A stretch of 64,000 nucleotides of DNA from Zychaea mexicana (Eukaryota > Mucoromycota > Mucoromycetes > Mucorales > Lichtheimiaceae): contig NW_026516670.1 in the NCBI RefSeq assembly GCF_025766255.1, forward strand, positions 124,001 to 188,000, in the 5' to 3' direction. The notes beneath the pieces were generated by a model that saw only the letters and a program-made list of their open reading frames with translations, searched no databases and was not told where the DNA came from. Positions 59,947-64,000 of this stretch are shown here, piece after piece. The translations under genes were made by a program, and so were the position numbers. The number at the start of each line of letters is the position of its first letter. Within the stretch, counting starts at the first letter, position 1.

Positions 59947-61376
59947 TCAGGCTGTGGCTGCGATTTCTTCCTTTTTCAGCTTCTTGTTCGCAGCCTCATC
60001 ATCATTTGCTTCCTCCTCTCCAGCTTCGCGCTTATTCTCCTGCTTCTTGGCCTTCTTTTTTCCATAATCTTCGGGCAGTGGCGGACGGATGTAGGGCTGG
60101 CACCGCCAATGACCATATTTGCGAATCCCAGCCTCATCCGGTTGTCCCCGCAGCTCATCCTCGCCGATTCGTTCACGATCCTCTTCCAGTTTATTCTTAA
60201 GTTCCATGACGACATCGTAATACTCCTGCCAATCACGTGCTTTGCCCATACGATTGCGCAGTTCCTTATGATGTGGCAAACTTGGATGCATAATCTTGAA
60301 CAAGTGACCCTTGATGATGCCGGAGCGCACGGTCGTCTTGAGATCACGTACGATTTCCAAATATTCCTTGGCCATTTCCCAAGTCAACGGAGGCATTTCT
60401 CGATCGGCAAAGATGGCCGGGTTATACAAGCTTCCTTCAGCTGTCATGACACCGTCCACACCCGTATAATCCATACAGCGCTTGAAATCCGAGTGATACA
60501 AGATGTTGCCGTTGGCAATCACTGGGATCTTGACTGCTTCCTTGACAGCTTTGATCTTGTCCCAATCCGCAAGTCCAGTGTGATGACCCTTTTGATCTCG
60601 AAGTCGTCCATGCACAGTAAGCAATTGAGCGCCCGCCTTTTCAATCATCTTTGCATATTCGACTGTTCGTTCAACTGTCGGGAACACTCGGATTTTGACA
60701 GTAATTGGGACGGCCAGTTCCTTGTGGAGCAACGAAACCATACTGGTTATCAATTCCCACTCGTCTTGCAAATACGATCCATAGTTGCCCTTTTTGGCGA
60801 TATGTTGAGGGCAGCCAAGGTTGAGATCTACAGCATCGCAGTCGTTTTCCACCAACTTTGCAGCTCTCAGCAATATTTGGGGATCGTTGGCACAAAACTA
60901 TTTAAAAAAAGCTTGATGAACACACTTGTTGTCTACCTAGGTTTCACCTAAAGCTATAACGAAGCATTCATTCATACCTGAACAACAGTAGGACGATCCT
61001 CCTTGTCTGTGCTCCACTGATCAAGTCGGTACTTCTCACCATGTTTAGGATCGCTGAAAAGTCTCGCATGGAACATTGGAGTGTAACAAGTTTGAGCACC
61101 ATAACGTCGACTCAGAATACGCCAGGCTTGCTCGGAGCCATCGACCATAGGAGCAAGGATAAGCTTGGGCGAGCCCAATGTCTTTTCATAAAACTCGTAT
61201 CCGGCCAACTTGCGCGATGTGTTTTCACCTGTCATTGTTGCGAGTGGAATGCGGCTGTTGATCTTGAGTGTAGATCTCAGGGCCGAAAGCATGCGTTTAA
61301 AATTTCCTTCTCGAAGCCAGCCACACTTAATTTTAATATTCTGAAGAGGATTCACCCCCCGTGGCAAACCAATCAT
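59947..61376 (-). CDS. DUS1: tRNA-dihydrouridine synthase 1 (Dus1)
   Basis: Exons on the minus strand are 61376-60978 and 60897-59947, giving 449 residues. It is an FMN-dependent reductase of U16/U17 in the tRNA D-loop, using NAD(P)H. Motifs are [56 protein letters not shown] with the catalytic Cys in LGCPQ, TVKIRVF, LTVHGR and IANGNI. The C-terminal tRNA-binding helical domain precedes a Lys/Glu-rich tail. The ATG at 61376 adds about 47 Arg-rich residues ([17 protein letters not shown]) before [17 protein letters not shown]. The second ATG at 61235 gives the usual Dus1 start, so the N-terminal extension is uncertain. Confidence 0.93.
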
Positions 61377-62294
61377 TTTTGATTTTCATGTTTCATTTCA
61401 TACGTCTGATATCCAGTCATTTGGCAAACTGACCTACTCGTTAAATTCTACCGATGTGATTCCCTTTCTTCTTAACATAGCCAGTAGAAATATCGTATTA
61501 AATGCTCATGCTAAGGCAGCGCTCGCTATAAAATGAAAATTGAAAGACTCTGAGCTCCAAGGGCATTGCTGCTTAGCAATGAGATACGAAACGAATAGAT
61601 AGCAATAGCTGCATCTTGATTTTGAATCAGCAGAAGAAAAACGTGGCTATACAGGACAATAAAGAACGGCTGGAAGCATTTGAAGTTCGCCTATTATCCT
61701 AGCAACGTGTGTGCAAAGAGGAGATTAAATAACCAAGCAAAGACAAGACTATATAGACCAATTCGCTGGGTGTTTAGCTGCAGGTCTTGCGCTTGTGTCA
61801 AACAGTGAAGTGCTTCTTTGTTGTATACCAAGCCAGGCCAAAATACGCAAAGTAAAGAAAAGCTAATGGATTTGAGTCATATTTATATAATTTATCCACA
61901 TAAAGATATGGCATCGGCAAATGGAGTACACCAGCTCTGGCTTGTGCAACATCACTTCCGTTTTATGCTTCTGAAATGGCATATTTAATTCTGCAATATT
62001 AAGTTTTTTTGCGGATCAGATAGAAGTAATTTGATAGGCAAGAAACCGAGACAAGATGATAGACTGCACCACGATGTAGCACATGTACAATTGTAGTGGG
62101 AAGAAAGAAAGGGTGAAAGCGAATAGAGAGGAAAGGGGCTGTTGAGCTTAATAACCACCCATGATGCGGAGAGAGTGTTTATAAAAAGAGATATAAGGGT
62201 CATTATTATTTGAACAAGCTCTTGGCGCGTATGTCTGACTTGAGCTAAACCCAAACCCACACAAATCTTTCCTTTTTACCGTCTTTTCCTCTCA
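61377..62294. other. divergent promoter region between DUS1 and the GT15 gene
   Basis: No coding sequence is supported. It holds the two promoters; a TATAAAATG element near 61527 and AT-rich stretches are visible. Confidence 0.5.
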
Positions 62295-63835
62295 ATGATA
62301 TCATCACGGATCGGTCGAACACTTTTAAAAGTAATCATACCAGCATCTCTTATATGCACGCTACTCTTGATTGCACAACAGAATGGTGCCTGGAGTGCGA
62401 TCCGGTCAGGCCACCGTAGTACCACTAGCACCGGCGGACAGCTTTACCATCCCAAACCGCATCAAAATGGAACGCGCGAGAATGCCGCTTTTGTCGTACT
62501 GGTACGCAACGACGATCTCACCTCTATGCGGGAAACCATGCAACAACTGGAAGATCGGTTTAATCGCAAGTTTGGCTATCCTTGGATCTTTTTAAACAAT
62601 GAGCCGTTTGACGAGAAGTTTAAAGAATTCACCAGCGGGTTGGCAACGGGCGATACGTATTACGGCACATTTGATGAAAGCATGTGGGGATATCCAGAGT
62701 GGATTGATCAGGATAAGGCGCGTGCTGCACGCGATGATATGGCTGCAAAGGGGATCATCTATGGCGGTAGCGAATCGTATCGACACATGTGCCGGTAATG
62801 TATATTGAAGATGCAACGAGGGACATAGAAGCGAGTGTTGCAATTGCATTTACTGACGCAATGCTGCAGATTCCAAAGCGGCTTTTTCTTCCGTCATCCT
62901 TTACTTGACGACTTCGACTATTACTGGTATGTAACCGGAACAACAGCACGGAGTGCGTGGCATTGACCAGAATTAATTAAAAGCTGCTAAATCTTGAAAA
63001 AAAAATTCTGCAACAGGCGTGTGGAACCACATGTAAAGTTTACGTGCGACATTGACTACGATCCTTTCACGGTGATGCGCGAGAAACAGTTGAAATACGG
63101 TAATGCCGAGTAAAAAGGATATATGTTCTGGAATCATGGCAAATACTTAATATTTTCTTTGGTAGGTTGGACGATATCGATCAAAGAATACGTAGAAACT
63201 ATCCCGACGCTGTGGGAGACTGTCAAAAACTTTATAAACGAGCATCCTGACCATGTTGTGCCCAAGAATGATCCGGAGAGTTTGCTTGGATGGATCAGTA
63301 ATGACGGTGGCGAGTCGTACAACCTATGCCATTTTTGGAGTAATTTCGAAATTGGCTCGCTGGCATGGTTACGTTCAAAAGAATATCTGGACTACTTTAA
63401 TTATTTGGATCGTGCAGGTGGATTCTTTTATGAACGGTAGGTTTTCTAGAAGACTGCAAAACATTTTTTGCACTATATCTTTTTTCTCACTGATCGCTAT
63501 AATGTCATTCTAGCTGGGGAGATGCACCCGTACACAGCATTGCAGCGGCGCTGATGCTGAAGCAATCGGAAGTGCACTGGTTTTACGATATTGGCTATTT
63601 CCACAACCCATGGTATCAATGCCCTTCCGAGCCTGAATGGCTGCCAGCGGAGAAATGTTCCTGTGACCCTGATAATAGCTTCGGTAAGGCGTAACTTTCT
63701 GTTATTTACAACCAGAGTGCTTATTATCAAGTATTCTTGTTTCTATTAGATAAGCACTGGTACAGCTGCACACCCGAATACCTCAAAGTAACAGGCAAAC
63801 AACGAACCGATTACCTTATCGCCCAACGTAATTAA
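62295..63835 (+). CDS. alpha-1,2-mannosyltransferase, GT15 (Kre2/Mnt1/Ktr family)
   Basis: Exons are 62295-62794, 62870-62926, 63017-63099, 63166-63436, 63514-63683 and 63750-63835, giving 388 residues. It is a type II membrane protein: a short basic N-terminus and a signal anchor ([16 protein letters not shown], about 13-28) place the catalytic domain in the Golgi lumen. GT15 motifs are [48 protein letters not shown] (across splices), the catalytic [27 protein letters not shown] and the C-terminal [10 protein letters not shown]. The family adds alpha-1,2-mannose to N- and O-glycans from GDP-mannose. It lacks a long C-terminal extension, so it is shorter than yeast Kre2 (442). It is functionally downstream of Alg13 in glycan synthesis, without being clustered with it. 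Confidence 0.93.
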
Positions 63836-64000
63836 ATACATGCCATATACATAAAATAATAAAGAAATGAACTCATGAGAAAAACAGATCGTACGTGCCC
63901 TCCCTGCATCCCGTGTTCCCCTGCTTTTTGTATTTGCGTATTTGGCCTTCTGCTGCCCGACAAGGCGCAGATAGAATCGTTCTGTTCGCTGTGCAACATA
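63836..64000. other. 3' flank of the GT15 gene
   Basis: It contains an AATAATAAAG polyadenylation-like signal just after the stop codon. The window ends here. Confidence 0.4.

Overview
The window is nuclear DNA from a filamentous fungus, most likely an early-diverging lineage (Mucoromycota, probably Mucorales). The evidence is direct: almost every gene is split by short GT-AG introns (about 60-130 nt), and the gene set is fungal (chitin synthase, Lon/Pim1, Erg24, Def1, Hfi1/Ada1, Rgp1, a Kre2-type mannosyltransferase, a DUF3176-like membrane protein). A minor-spliceosome (AT-AC) intron, unusual in Dikarya but reported in Mucoromycotina, fits the same placement. There is no operon logic and no prokaryotic feature. 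I resolved exon boundaries by hand from splice signals, reading-frame closure and family motifs; all coding totals quoted are divisible by three. No transcript evidence was available.

Layout. 0-15 kb: the tail of a bZIP factor, a secreted GPI-type PL14-like protein, Nop15/NIFK, complex I subunit NDUFA13/GRIM-19 (minus), a class I/II-type chitin synthase (minus) and a tiny secreted CBM14 chitin-binding protein (minus). 15-29 kb: mitochondrial Lon protease, an SLC25 carrier (minus) with a 6-nt microexon, enolase, Erg24 sterol C-14 reductase and Def1 (minus). 29-39.5 kb: a sparse region with a C2H2 factor preceded by two upstream ORFs, a GC-rich broken reading frame, an L-2-hydroxyglutarate dehydrogenase-like gene and a decayed fragment of the same gene. 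39.6-52 kb: a dense housekeeping block (Pho85/CDK5-type kinase, TFIIIA, dynein roadblock light chain, SAGA Hfi1/Ada1, Alg13, Rgp1, a SAM methyltransferase). 52-54.7 kb: mostly empty, with a few coding-like fragments. 54.7-64 kb: S28 peptidase, DUF3176-like membrane protein, tRNA-dihydrouridine synthase Dus1 and a GT15 mannosyltransferase.

Functional themes. Several genes act on the cell wall and glycosylation (chitin synthase, CBM14 protein, PL14-like GPI protein, Alg13, GT15 mannosyltransferase). Others serve mitochondria (NDUFA13, Lon, SLC25 carrier, the L2HGDH-like enzyme), transcription (bZIP, C2H2, TFIIIA, Hfi1, Def1) and RNA or ribosome biogenesis (Nop15, Dus1). I do not see a gene cluster that forms a new system. 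The most interesting signals concern gene structure: a strongly supported U12-type AT-AC intron in the Pho85-like kinase, a 6-nt microexon that encodes part of the mitochondrial-carrier signature, an ATG-only coding exon, and a nearby decayed gene duplicate.
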